Below are positions 10,343 to 21,392 of a stretch of DNA of 64,000 nucleotides, one piece after another. The position numbers and the translations under genes were made by a program. Source of the stretch: Aselliscus stoliczkanus (Eukaryota; Chordata; Mammalia; Chiroptera; Hipposideridae); assembly GCA_033961575.1 (NCBI GenBank), contig CM066737.1, positions 103,320,709 to 103,384,708 of the forward strand, read 5' to 3'. The notes beneath the pieces were generated by a model. The model was given only the letters and a program-made list of their open reading frames with translations. It searched no databases and was not told the DNA's origin. How positions within the stretch are numbered: position 1 is the stretch's first letter; the number at the start of each line of letters is the position of its first letter.

Positions 10343-11358
10343 TTTGAGGGTGGAGGGGTGGCTGCTTCCCCACCCTCTTCTACTTTGAGTGTTGCCTTGC
10401 AAGCATAATAGGCCAAAAAGAGGCCCAACCTCTTTATTTTACAATGAAATGTCAGGAGCCCTCTGATCTTTGCCGCTTTATGCACATACCTGCAATATTG
10501 ACTCTCCCATACATGAGACTATTACATGGAGAATCTAGTTATCTCTCAAGGAGATAAGAGAAGATTGAAATATTCTCTACTTCACTGTAGAAAACTTGTA
10601 TAAAATTCTGCCTGGACTTTGTAGACATTTTTGAGCTCCCTTGCATGCATGTAAATCAGATAGTGCTTATTCTTGAATAAATTTGTGTTTCCCCTGTCTC
10701 CAATATTAATACAGAGCGGTCTTTTGTTGGTAGGATTATTTTATTTCTCCAACACACATTAGAATTTTATTTGGGGAAGACTGTTCTTTTTCAATTTCTT
10801 GGGCTTGTTTGTATCTGTCAATGACCGAATGGCTTTTGGCTTTGCTGTTATGCAATTCAAATCATACTAATGCACCTGTTAAGTTAAAGTGGTTACGCTT
10901 GTGGGCTCTCAGTGAATCAATTTTGTTGCTGAATAATGAAGCCTCTCAGGTTTTCCATATTTTTGTGTCTACTTAGAAACCAGAAAAATGGCTGTCCAGG
11001 CATTTTGGAAGGTACCTGATGATCCTAATTGTTGATTGAGGATGCTGCAGGCATGGGAAGAAAATTGTTTAGATTAAATTTCATGGCATGGTTCCTAGTT
11101 ATTGGCTTCAACTATGAGCCAGATGTCTGATTTTTCTAGGAGATGTATAAAAACCAATAATTTAAGATAGAAACCAATTTAGAGCTCCATTGATCCGTCT
11201 TGTTGGCTGTTTTGAGGAACACATTTCACCAAAGGGTGATGCAGGTGATGCTTGCTTTTATGCTCAGCAATCTGTTCCCTCCTCCCCCCTGCTCTTCTTT
11301 TCCTACAGATGTTCAGGGTGGTGCCTGAGTCCTGACTCAGCACACTCCTTCCTCTTGC
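10343..11358. other. no gene recognised
   Basis: About 1 kb of unique sequence. No repeat family was assigned. Confidence 0.35.
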
Positions 11359-11540
11359 GCAGGATTTGTTGTGGGGTTGTCCTGTGTATGGTAGATGTAG
11401 CAGCATCCCTGGCTTCTACACTAGATGCCAGTAGCTCACTCTCCCCAGTTGTGACAACTGAAAATCCAGACATTGTCAAATGTCCCCTTAGGTGGGGTAT
11501 GTGGGGGAATTGCCCCATTGAGAAGTACCGCTTTACAGAG
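11359..11540 (-). mobile_element. MER20 (hAT-Charlie MITE), antisense
   Basis: Reads as reversed MER20: 'agcagcatccctggcttcta', 'ctagatgccagtagc', 'gttgtgacaactgaaaatcc', 'agacattgtcaaatgtcccc', ending 'cattgagaagtacc'. It is old and diverged. The overlapping plus-strand frame 11190-11591 is not a gene. Confidence 0.75.
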
Positions 11541-12004
11541 AGAAGGTGTATTCTGTGCCAAGTGGGGGTTTCTGGTGTTTCCTGTCTCTGAGCCTCTAGG
11601 CGTGCAACAGACATTCAGCAGTACCTGTCACTTGGTACCGCCCAATTGGTTGTCCTAAGAGGAAATGTGACCACCACCTGACAAAGGTTCTTCTCAGTAG
11701 TGTGTTGAGCTGTTCTCGAGTCGCCAGCATCTCAGGAACAGCATTGTGCATTGGTTTTTCTCATCTACAGAAGGAAGAAAACACTGCCCCCTCACAGAAG
11801 CTGCATTTTGTTTTGCTTTTTGTTTCTTTTCTCCTTCATGGAGGACAAGCATAGTTGGTTCTGGAAGATAAGAACTATCTAGTCATCTGAATGTCATTCT
11901 TTCTTGGGTTGCCAGAGCTCCTGACCATAAAAGTCTGGAGCGTCCCTTTTTCTGTACTTCTGTCCTCAGAACCTTTGTCCAACCAAGCTAATTGGCTTAC
12001 TACC
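11541..12004. other. no feature recognised
   Basis: Unique sequence; T-rich at 11805-11835. Confidence 0.3.
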
Positions 12005-12009
12005 GAGAG

Positions 12010-12220
12010 CAGACAAGCACAGTGGCTAAGAGCATAGACCCATGTCAAAGCCTGGCCATGCCATTCAGTTTGCGTGACTTTGATTCACTTCTGGGTCCCT
12101 TGGATTTCTTCTTTGCAAAATGCTGGTAATAATATTACTACTCTTACATCACTAGTGTGAATCTTAAATGAGTTAATACCTTCATAGCACTTGGAATTGT
12201 GGTGAAAATTTTTGTATTTT
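12010..12220 (+). repeat. MIR SINE
   Basis: Nearly full-length diverged MIR: tRNA-like 'cagtggctaagagcatagac', then 'gactttgattcacttctggg', 'gcaaaatgctggtaataata' and 'aaatgagttaatacc...catagcacttgga'. A mariner MITE was later inserted just downstream. Confidence 0.65.
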
Positions 12221-12232
12221 GCTGTAAATGTA

Positions 12233-12313
12233 TTGGGTTGTCGGAAAAGTCATGACACATTTTTGCAACAAAAAACATAGAAAAAATACGTCATGACTTT
12301 TCCGACAACCCAA
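12233..12313. mobile_element. 81-bp mariner MITE with near-perfect terminal inverted repeats
   Basis: Starts TTGGGTTGTCGGAAAAGTCA and ends with its reverse complement. The inverted repeat is perfect for 24 bp and extends to about 30 bp with two mismatches, leaving an A-rich loop of some 20 bp. TA dinucleotides flank both sides (12231-12232 and 12314-12315), the mariner target duplication. The ends match those of the mariner at 61798-63085, so it is a non-autonomous derivative of that family. The low mismatch count suggests a young insertion. Confidence 0.95.
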
Positions 12314-12537
12314 TATTTACCTTTCCCCTTTATTAGCTTCTGATTCTATGGGAGCTATTTTATAACTCTAAGTTGTAAATAACTGATAGCGATGCAAAAA
12401 AAATTGTCCAAAGACACGAAAATGTCCAATTATTTATATCGCAGTCATCTAGCCCCTTTTCTTTTAGTGTTTCCCTGTGTAAGAGCCAAGGGGAGCAAAC
12501 ATCTGGCTATTTTTCCTTTCAGTGTCTGTGTAATATG

Positions 12538-12691
12538 CAGTAATATCTTGGTTTGTAAGCATAATTTGTCTGGAAACAACTAATTGTATTGCAAGACATC
12601 ACTCATTTATCCAGTTAAAATGTATTGGAAATGTTTGCTCATCTTGCGGAACACTCGCAAACCAAGTTACTCACAATCCAAGGTTTTACTG
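12538..12691 (-). mobile_element. 154-bp Tigger/pogo MITE
   Basis: Begins CAGTAATATCTTGGTTTGTAA and ends AATCCAAGGTTTTACTG, with imperfect inverted ends and TA on the right (12692-12693). It is the same family as the element at 58844-58999 but in the opposite direction. It is too short to encode anything; adjacent open frames are chance. Confidence 0.85.
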
Positions 12692-13039
12692 TACTGTCTG
12701 AATCTAAAAAGGGTTTGTGTTTCTTTACTGGCCGAATCTGTCAGGTATTGGCCTTGCCTTGTGCTTAACATCCAGAATTTGAAATTAGATTTACTGGACT
12801 TTCCAAAGTCTATCTGCTTGTCATTGTATCTCTTTATACATTTGGATATTATTTTTGTCAATAGCTTGCCATCTTGTAACTATATTTTAAAATTTTTTTC
12901 CAGTAGGATTTATGATTGAGTGTTAGCATGAACCTGAAACTGAATACACAGACATCTGTGGACTCCCAGCCTGTACTGGTTATCTATTGCTGTATAACGC
13001 ATTACCCAAAAATGTAGCACTTTAAAACAACACACAGGG

Positions 13040-13500
13040 GGGCCGGCTGAGTGGCGCATTGGTTAAGAGCTGGTTTTGGGACACCAGCGGCCCTGGTTCG
13101 GATCCCACATATGAGGGCCAGTGACACTGCCCTCTACAGCTAAGATGCTAAACAACTCCACCTGGAGCTGGGCTGCTGTGAGTCCCGGGGACGGCATAGC
13201 TGCAGCCCCTGCTGCAGTGGGCTGCCATCGGCTACAGTGAGTGGCCAGCAGCCAGTGTGAGCGGCCGGCAGCCAGTGTGAGCTGCCAATAGCCTCAGTGA
13301 GCAACCATCCAGAGGCCGGTGACTGATCTGCCTCACCCGGGAAGAGCGCAATGACAATACCAACATGGGCCAGTGAAGCAATGTCCTCCACAACTAGACT
13401 GAAGAACAAAAAGACAGCAACTTGTCTGTTTCCCTTCCAGGATTCCCCAATGTTGTTCCCTTCCCCCAATTCCCCAATAAAATCTTTAAAAAAAACCCAC
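13040..13500 (+). repeat. long tRNA-derived SINE (long form)
   Basis: Sense copy: head 'gggccggctgagtggcgcat', B-box-like 'ggttcggatcc', centre with repeated 'gccagtgtgagc' blocks, Ves-like 'accaacatgggccagtgaag' module, and tail 'aattccccaataaaatc' plus A-run. 'acacacaggg' flanks it (13030-13039 and 13501-13510). Confidence 0.92.
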
Positions 13501-13510
13501 ACACACAGGG

Positions 13511-14015
13511 CCCACCGAGTGGCTCAGTTGGTTAAGAGTTGGCTTAGAGCACAAGCTCTGAGCCACAGGGCCACCAGTTCTATTCCCACATGGGCCAGTG
13601 AACGCTGGCCCTAGCTGAGCTGTTACTGAGCTGCCAACAGTTGACAGGATGGCTCAGCTGGTGTAACAACAAGATTGCCTATTCAGTGGTGGGCTACGCC
13701 CACCCACAACTAAAACTGAACTTGGCACCTTGAGCTGAGCTGCCGCCTGGATGGCTCAGTGGATTAGGCATGCGCTCTTAACAACAAGGCTGCTGGTTCA
13801 ACTCCCACATGGGATGCTGTCTATGCCCACTTGCAACTAAGACTGAACACAGTACCTTGAGCTTAGAGGCCACGAGCTGCTGATGGGAAGCCAGATGGTG
13901 ACTGGCACCCTCCACAATGAAGACTGAAGACCAATAACTTAACCGGTCCCTTCCCCAATTCCCCAACACTGTTCCCCTCCCCCAATTTCCCAATAAAATC
14001 TTTATAAACAAACAA
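13511..14015 (+). repeat. chimeric SINE: two Ves-like tRNA units plus long-SINE tail
   Basis: Unit 1 (13511-13610) has 'gagtggctcagttggttaag' and 'ttcccacatgggccagtgaa'. Unit 2 (about 13740-13830) has 'ggatggctcagtggattagg' and 'ggttcaactcccacatggg'. The middle contains the SINE-B-type end 'aggatggctcagctgg'. The 3' end (13950-14003) is the same 'ccccaattccccaacactgt...cccaataaaatc' tail as the long SINE. This module mixture is unique in the window. Confidence 0.8.
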
Positions 14016-14560
14016 AACAAAACACAGCTATTATCTTAAAGTTGATGTGCGTCATGAATCTAGCATATCTTAGATGTGTGGGTTCTTTGGCCCTGAGACT
14101 CTTAGCAACACTGTGATTGAGCTGTTGGCTGAGGCCATAGTCTCACATGAAACTCAACTAGGGAAGGATTCACTTCCAGGTCTACTCACGTGGTTGTCAG
14201 GATTCATTTCCTCAAGCACTGCTGGACTGAGGGGTCAGTTTCCTGCTGGCTGCTCACCACGGCCTTCCCTCAGTTCCTTACCATGTGGACCTCTCCAACA
14301 TGGCAGCTTGCTTTATCAAAGTGTACAAGCTAAGAAGGCAATACAGACAGTCTACTGGCAAGACGGAGTCACAGTTTTTCATAATGTAATCACTGATGTG
14401 ACATCCCATGATGCTACCATATTGTATTTATTAGGAGCATAGGAGCAAGTCACTGAGTCCTGCCCATGCTTAACAGAAAGGGATTATGCAAAGGTGTGAA
14501 TAACCAGGAGGTGCGAATCATCAGGGGCCATCTTCGAAGTCTGCCTCTCGTACAGCCTAG

Positions 14561-15632
14561 TGTGAGCCAAATCTATGGCCTCCATTCTGGCACAGTCTGA
14601 ACCAAATCTGGTGGGGAAGACAAAATCACCATAACCCAAAGTTCCCCAGGTCTCATAAGCAGAGGCACAAATGAGGTAACATTATTATGAATGCCCAAAT
14701 GTAGCTCGATCACAATCCCCACCTGCTAGCACCATGTCTCCAGCCTTTCCCTCAAAGTCAACTTTGTTTTTGTCTGAGAGTCCACAAGGAGTATTTCATA
14801 TATGAATCAGCCCACCTGGTCTTCAGCTGCAGCTTTTAAGAAACATACTCAGGTAAGAACAATACTACCAGGGCTCTCTCAGAAGTATTCCCATACTTTA
14901 GGCTTCCTTCAGTCCTCATTGCACTCTTGAAGCTATCTTCTACAAAACAAATTTTTAAAAAGTCACTTGACAAAATACTTCCTCCCTGCTCTAGGTCACA
15001 ATGCTGCTCATTTCCCAATGTTCCTGCCGTGTAGAATCCCCTCTCTTTGGTTCAATTCCCCTTGCCTAGGTCAAGTTGGGGAATGGATATCATACTATCC
15101 TCCTTGCCTCTTAATCCCTCCCATCTCCAACGCCAGATGCTCAAAACTCCTTCATAGCTTCCCTCATTGTTCCCCATCCACATTACTACATAGAGGTAGT
15201 TGTAAATGTTTCACAACTGGCTCTTTAAAATAAAAATAAAAATAAGCCCTGATTTTGAACATTTACAAGTTTCCATGGTATCAATGTTTCCACCATGGAT
15301 GATTACAAACTACCAATGTGGAGTTGGGAAGAGATGAGTATCATTGAATGTGGACTTGGGAAGAGATGCGCAGTCAGCTCTTTGTAAGCCAGCACAAGCT
15401 GGCTCCAGCATCCCATTGTTTGGAGGGCCAATAGCCCAGAAGATACAGCCACACTATGAATCCCAGCTTGGACTACCTGGAACCTCACTATATCCTCCAT
15501 ATTGATTTTTACCTCCATCTGGTGGGGCATGCAATGAAATCACTGATACTCCAGCCATGACTATGGGACTTTTGTGCATTTCTTTTATGATAATTGGAAA
15601 TGGGGCCAGAACTCAATATTCTTGGAGAAAAG
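14561..15632. other. no gene recognised
   Basis: Possibly further LTR or LINE remnants, but no family could be named with confidence. Small open frames at 14836-15530 are unsupported. Confidence 0.3.
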
Positions 15633-15636
15633 TCTG

Positions 15637-15795
15637 AAGTAGAGTTATCCCTCGGTATCTGTGGGGCATTGGTTCCAGAACTGCCACCCCCAATACCAAA
15701 ATCAGCAGGTGCTCAGTCAGCCTGCTGCATCTGTGGACACAGGGCAGACTATATTATACTCAAACAGCCCCCAAAGTTACAGCCCCTTTAAGATT
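15637..15795 (+). mobile_element. Tigger-type DNA element fragment
   Basis: 'gagttatccctcggtatctg' followed by 'tggggcattggttccagaac' and 'ccaataccaaaatcagcagg' resembles the left end of a Tigger-family MITE. The right end is absent. The remainder to about 16050 is not assigned. Confidence 0.5.
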
Positions 15796-16104
15796 AACTT
15801 CCTGTTTCCCAGGATCCTCATGGACTCTAGACTATTTCACAGACTTGGTTTGTTCCTCTTAGTCTTTGATTGTTCCACTCTATATTCCCCCATATTGGCC
15901 CAACCTGAAGGACTCAGTTTCTACCAAGGTTCTTTCCCCTTGATTCTGGTTAGGACCCTACCTTATTGTTACAGGACACTATCATCCTCCTGTAACTTGG
16001 TTCATTTTCTTGAGGTTTGGTTTTGCCCCTCTGCACTAAATATAATAATGGGCTGAAAGGTCCTTAGAGATTTTGGGAAGATCCAGGCAGACATACTCTT
16101 CTAA

Positions 16105-16262
16105 TTCCATAGCAATGTGACCTTGGGTGAATTATTTAACTTTCCTCAGTCTGAGCATCTCTGTGTGCTTAATGGAGATAAGAATACCTCCTTCCTAGAT
16201 TTGTTGTGAAGATATCAATTAGAGGGTAGATATAAAGTTCCAGACACAGAGTGGGTGTTTAA
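16105..16262 (+). repeat. MIR SINE fragment
   Basis: 'agcaatgtgaccttgggtga' and 'attatttaactttcctcagt' mark the MIR core, followed by 'taatggagataagaatacct' and 'agatataaagttccagacac'. Confidence 0.65.
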
Positions 16263-16507
16263 CAGAAATATCTCTAAACACCCCATTATTACATGCATTC
16301 ATTCATTCATATTTCTCTCTCCCTCTCTTTTCCACCCTCCATCTTTAAGCATAGATGAATCTCTTTATCCATGGATACAGGATTGGGTTATGTGGGGCCG
16401 AGTTGACCTATCTTGGACTGAGGGTCAGAGTGGGCACTCAGTGAAGGACACAAGCAAGAGAGAGAGGGAGCTGTCACCCCTCTAGGAGGCTCAAGGCCTG
16501 GTACCAG

Positions 16508-17385
16508 TTTTTTGTTTTTTTTAAAAAAATACATTTTGTATTAATTTTTTAATTATAAAAGTATAACCTGCTCATCTTAAGAATAGAAAAATATCCAGAC
16601 ATGTATTTTAAAAATCTAATAGTCCACTTTCTCCCCCATTCCTATTCTTTCATTGAAAGCAATGTGTTTATCCTTTCATAACTTTTACATACTTACACAC
16701 TCATAAATACACATATATAGAGCTTTCCTTGATGTGCATTTTTATTAAATAGGTTAAGATGCACATTACTCTGCAACTTGTTTTTCTTATTTAATAATTC
16801 ATCATATGGACATTATTTGCTTTTTCTGTAGGCTCTTAATAGTTACTGAAATATTCGATTGTAAAATAAGGCTATAAAATTCTTTTGTTGTAACAACTTT
16901 ATTGAAATATAATTCACCTGCATGCAATTTACCTATTTAAACCATAGAATTCAATAATACATTCACAGAGTTGTACAACCATCACCACAATCAATGTTAG
17001 ATTTGATTTTACATATCATCACTCACAAAAGAAATCCCATACCCTTTAGCAATTGCCCTTAATTTTTCTCCACCCCAACCCCCACCAGCCCTAGGCAACC
17101 ACTAATCTACTTTCTGTCTCTATATATTTGCCTGTTCTGAATATTTCCTATAAATTAAATCATACAATATGTGGTCTTATGTGAGTGGTTTCCTTCACTT
17201 AGTATGTTTTCAAGGTTCATTGATGCTGTACCATGTAGCAGGACTTTATTCCTTTTTATTGCCGAGTAGTATTGCATTATATGGATAGACATCATTGTAT
17301 TTATCCATTCATCAATTGATATTTGGATTGCTTCTACTTTTTGGCTATTATGAATAATGCTGCTATGACTGTTCATGTATATCAT
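16508..17385 (-). repeat. old L1 LINE 3' region, antisense
   Basis: From about 16885 the reversed 3' UTR of an old L1 is clear: 'caactttattgaaatataat', 'agagttgtacaaccatcacc', 'caccagccctaggcaaccac', 'ttgccgagtagtattgcat', 'tttggctattatgaataatgc'. The left part (16508-16880) is AT-rich and may be the same element or an older one. Confidence 0.75.
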
Positions 17386-17828
17386 TTTTTTTTCTTATAG
17401 ATTTTATTGGGGAATTGTGGGAGGGGAACAACGTTGGGGAACCAGGGAAGGGGAATGGACAAGTTGTTGTCCTTTTTGTTCTTCAGTCTAGTTGTGGAGG
17501 ACGTCACTTCACTGGCCCATGTTGGTATCATCATTGCGCTCTTCTCTGGTGAGGCAGATTGGTCGCCGGCCTCTGGATGGCCACTCACAGCAGCTCTTTG
17601 CAGCTCACACTGGCTGCCTGCCGCTCACTGTAGCCTATGGCAGCCCACTGTAGCAGGGGCTGCAGCTATGCCGTCCCAAGGAATCACAGCAGCCCAGCTC
17701 TAGGTGGAGCTGTTGTTCACCATCTTAGCTGTAGAGGGCAGTGTCACTGGCCCTCTTATGTGGGATCCTAACCGGGGCCGCTGGCGTCCCAAGGCAGCAC
17801 TTAACCAACGCGCCACTCGGCCGGCCCT
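17386..17828 (-). repeat. long tRNA-derived SINE (long form), in an L1
   Basis: Antisense long-form SINE from a T tract and 'attttattggggaattgtgg' to 'gccactcggccggccc'. It sits at the right end of the old L1. The target duplication is not clear. Both overlapping open frames are translations of SINE sequence. Confidence 0.88.
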
Positions 17829-18355
17829 ATTATTTGTTTTTTAACTGCCAATTTTCCAGTCACCTGTTGACTTCTTTCTCAGGTGATCAAGCTTTAGTTA
17901 TACACTAGTTCTGCATATTTTATGGCAGGTGATGATACCAGACACAAATTTTGAAAATAGGAAACTTTTTCCCCAATAAAAAAAGTAAAGTCATACCTCT
18001 CCTCACAAGTTGGTTTCATGATATAATCAGGAGATACTCTGAAGTAAAATAATAATGTTCTCAACTCTATTTTCAGCACAGATCTCTTGCAGCGTGTCAA
18101 ATAGCTAGCTGCCTGGGACATCTGGATTGCCTATAAGCTTCCCTGAAAAAACCTGTCCAAGATGGTGGTCATCATAGTCCGACACCTGACCACCCACAAA
18201 CCCACTTTTAATCTTGTATTCCATATATGGGTGGAAGGTACCACCATACATACTGTTACCCAAGTCAGAAATCTGGTAAATGTCCTAGACCTCTCCATAA
18301 ACCCATTCCACCTATGATCAGTTATCCAAGGCACATCATGCTTTCTGAAATAGTT
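17829..18355. other. no feature recognised
   Basis: Unique sequence; two minus-strand frames (17894-18121, 18131-18334) have no recognisable relatives. Confidence 0.3.
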
Positions 18356-18359
18356 TTCT

Positions 18360-18775
18360 AATCCATCCTCTTTATCCTCATTGCCACGAAATTATTTCAA
18401 AATAGCACAGTATCCCCTGTGCACCATGACATCCTGAAACACAGTGTTCTATGTAGCAGTATTTTATTTGCCAACAATATCCTTTCGCCCTCATGTGCCT
18501 GGTTAGTGTTAAGTCAACTTTTAAGACTCCGTTCAAATGTCACCTTGTCTCTAGTGCCTTTTCATCTCTTTGCATTCAAGTTAGGTGAGTTTTCCTTCTT
18601 TGCTCCATGGCACACTGTTCATGCCTTTATTTTAGCACACACCACATTCTAGTGTAGTTACTAGTTCAAACTTGTTTACTTCCACTTTTATATGAATCTG
18701 AAATTCTTCCATTTCTTTATTCACACATTACTAGTACTAAGCAAATGTTTGTTTAATGAATGAATGAATAACTAA
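18360..18775 (+). repeat. L2 LINE 3' end
   Basis: Sense L2: 'ttaagactccgttcaaatgt' with 'caccttgtctctagtgcctt', 'ttattttagcacacaccaca', and the terminal 'aatgaatgaatgaataac'. It is ancient and diverged. Confidence 0.65.
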
Positions 18776-20780
18776 AGTCTTTTGTATAAAAATTTAATGA
18801 TCAGTTTTTCAAATATATTTGAGGAACTCCCCTCCTTGTTAGATCTCAGCTGTTCATTTGTAACATGTCTTCGATTCCAGGGTGCCCACCTAAATATGTA
18901 ACTGTTTTCATTTTTGTTTTCTCCATCTGATTTAATAAATTTTCATGATTAAATTATGAATAATTGGAGAGACTCCTTGAAATGTGAGTAATAGGTCCAT
19001 TAATAATAATATCTAATTAAAGAATATTTTTAAATGAGCAAAGTAATAGAATAAATCCATTAAGTTCCCATTAATTCCCTCCATGAAAGTGAACACTTTG
19101 CATTTGTTAAGGGTTTCTTAATGAAATGTCATTAACCCAAGTACTTCAGAAATTAATATGAAGCCCTCGACACAGAATAATGTCTCATAGAGGCATATGG
19201 CTTGTTATGTGGCCCAACGGTCAGAGCTCATCAGTTCCATAAGTTTATCACACTGAGGAGATTAAATTTCATGCTTTGCTAAAGATTAATAGAAAAATAT
19301 CATTACAATATGTACATTATTTATTAATCTAAAGAGATGGCACTCTCTTCCTAGCAAAAAGAACTTCAGAATTAAAGTATTATAGTGATTTCAAATTTTT
19401 CATATAGGAGAAAACAACAAGCATAAATAAATGAACAAGGAGAAGATACTAAATATTTAAATGTGTGTGGGACATGACTACCATAGCTCTATGTGTACGT
19501 GCGGTAGGAAGGAACAACTGAATTTGTCTAGTTTATGAGCGAGTGCACTAAGCAAAATGCTAATTTGTTACTGCTGTGTCAAATGGCAAACTTCACCCTT
19601 TTCTGCATGTGAAAATTCCATTAATGTGTTAGAAGAATTGGAAGAACTATGATAAACTCACAGAAGCTCTGGAAGGAGACTTGGGTGCCACCATCAGACC
19701 ATAAATTTTGAGCACTATCTGGACGTTCAAAAAATAGAGTTGGACTGATGGGAAAAGCCCATTCAGGCAGATGAGGAGACTACAGAGAAGTGAGCAGACA
19801 GCATTTCACAGGGAAGCTCAAGGCTGCAGAGGGCCTGGGGAGCGAGAGATGATGAACAGGTGCTGGTGGAGTGACTGGGATGAAGGTAAAGATTTGAAAT
19901 CTGTAGGTAGATAGGTGGCCTTTTAGCCATGGTGCCAAATGAGACCTAGTACTGGTTATTATTCTAAGTATCTACTCCTAGTAAAAATGTACTATGCGCT
20001 AGTTCTTTCATAACTCACTCTTGAGTAACTCACAGTTGCTTCTTGTATGAAATGGAAGAACTTACTGAAGGAAGGCACTCTGGAATCGATTCCCTATTGC
20101 TTATACAAAGAGCATGTAATTCGCAGAATATAATATAGCTCTCTTGGTTTGAATGCAATTGGACTTTTCATCTAATCTACTTCCATCCAATACCCTAACC
20201 TTTCATAATTACCAGGAATGCCTCTTCTACATTTGGCAATTCTAGGGAAATCTGGGTGATGTATATTGAACAATTTCTCCTTTAAATGAGATCATATTAT
20301 CTAATTTGTATTAAAATCCCCAATCCGATGCACTCCTTACCATATTTCCTACAGGCTCTCTGGCCTGCAAAGAAAGATTTTTCTCTCCTCAATGACACTT
20401 GCCATTGCTGCCTTAAGAAGAAAAGAATGAAATCTGTTTGATCTTAGAGACATGCTGTTTTGTAGACAATGAAAATAAATGAAGCATAACAGTTAATTTG
20501 GTTCATTCTATCCAGATGGGGTCTCCTGTTAAAGAAATCTCTCAATCAAATAAATTCTTTTACTTGACACTTAGAGACCCAGAGAGTTACCTAATGTGGT
20601 CACTCTCTCTATTTTCATTTAGAGATAAATCAGCAATGATAACTCATATTTGATGCTTGATTTCCATCATTCTCTGAGCTTCAGATATCTTAAATTTTAA
20701 GACCTCTGATCATCATTACCTATTTTAAACAACAAGAGGCTGGAAAATTATTATTCTTTATAGTCCATAAGGTAGATATC
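18776..20780. other. repeat-poor AT-rich block, candidate conserved non-coding region
   Basis: About 2 kb without a recognisable repeat, unlike its surroundings. The part at 18930-19340 is dense in TAAT-type homeodomain core motifs (for example 'ccattaataata', 'tctaattaaag', 'cattaagttcccattaattcc', 'cattaaccc'). Absence of repeats plus motif density suggests, but does not prove, a constrained regulatory region. No coding frame is supported. Confidence 0.3.
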
Positions 20781-20827
20781 AGTGCAGGACAAAAACACTA
20801 GGTACCATCATGTTTTATTTTGTTATT

Positions 20828-21269
20828 ATTATTTTTTTAAATTTTATTGGGGAATTGGTGGAGGGGAACAGCATTGGGGAATCGGGGAAGGGGAACAGAC
20901 AAGTTGCCGTCTTCTTGTTCTTCAGTTTAGTTGCGGAGGATGTTGCTTCACTGTTGGTATCGTCATTGCGCTCTTCCCGGATGAGGCAGATCGGTCGCTG
21001 GCCTCTGGATGTCGCTCATCGCGGCTATTGGCAGCTCACGCTTGGCTGCCAGCTGCTCACGCTGGCTGCGGGCCACTCACTGTAGCCTATGGCAGCCCAC
21101 TGCAGCAGGGGCTGCAGCCCACACCATCACTGGGGCTTGCACAGCCCAGCTCCAGGTGGAGCTGTTGTTAGCTGTAGAGGGCAGTGTCACTGGCCCTCAT
21201 GTGGGATCCGAACTGGGGCCGCTGGCATCCCAAAACCAGCGCTTAACCAATGCGCCACTCGGCCGGCCC
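20828..21269 (-). repeat. long tRNA-derived SINE nested in a short SINE tail
   Basis: Antisense long form from 'aaattttattggggaattgg' to 'actcggccggccc'. A perfect 12-bp TSD, 'tattttgttatt', lies at 20816-20827 and 21270-21281. This TSD is itself part of the A-rich tail of the short SINE that follows, so the long SINE inserted second. Confidence 0.93.
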
Positions 21270-21281
21270 TATTTTGTTATT

Positions 21282-21380
21282 TTTTGAGGGCAGTGTCACT
21301 GGCCCTTTTATGTGGGACCCGAACCGGGGCTGCTGGTTTCCCAAGCCAGCACTTAACCACCGCACCACTCGGCTGGCCCC
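21282..21380 (-). repeat. short head-only tRNA SINE, host of the long SINE
   Basis: 'gagggcagtgtcactggccc' to 'accactcggctggcccc'. Its own 12-bp TSD, 'catcatgtttta', is at 20806-20817 and 21381-21392, enclosing both elements. Confidence 0.93.
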
Positions 21381-21392
21381 CATCATGTTTTA

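Larger units (their letters stand above)
12965..14560 (-). repeat. MLT1-type LTR (ERVL-MaLR), split by SINEs
   Basis: The left piece (12965-13029) reads 'ctggttatctattgctgtataacgcattaccc', the reverse of the MLT1 LTR end. The right piece (about 14021-14560) carries 'ggctgaggccatagtctcac', 'gcataggagcaagtcactga', 'ggcttaacagaaagg' type text and 'gaataaccaggaggtgcgaatca'. Two tRNA SINEs sit between. The open frame 14074-14442 lies in LTR sequence and is not a host gene. Confidence 0.7.

Noticed and set aside
12667..12919. Frames across 12584-12919
   Set aside because: They run through the Tigger MITE and flanking AT-rich sequence; chance.
13200..13330. Direct repeats 'gccagtgtgagc' resembling a CRISPR-like or tandem array
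   Set aside because: They are the internal block repeats of the long SINE, found in every copy, with no spacers; the genome is mammalian.
14074..14442. 122-codon frame
   Set aside because: It lies in MLT1 LTR sequence and has no similarity to retroviral or host proteins that I can recognise.
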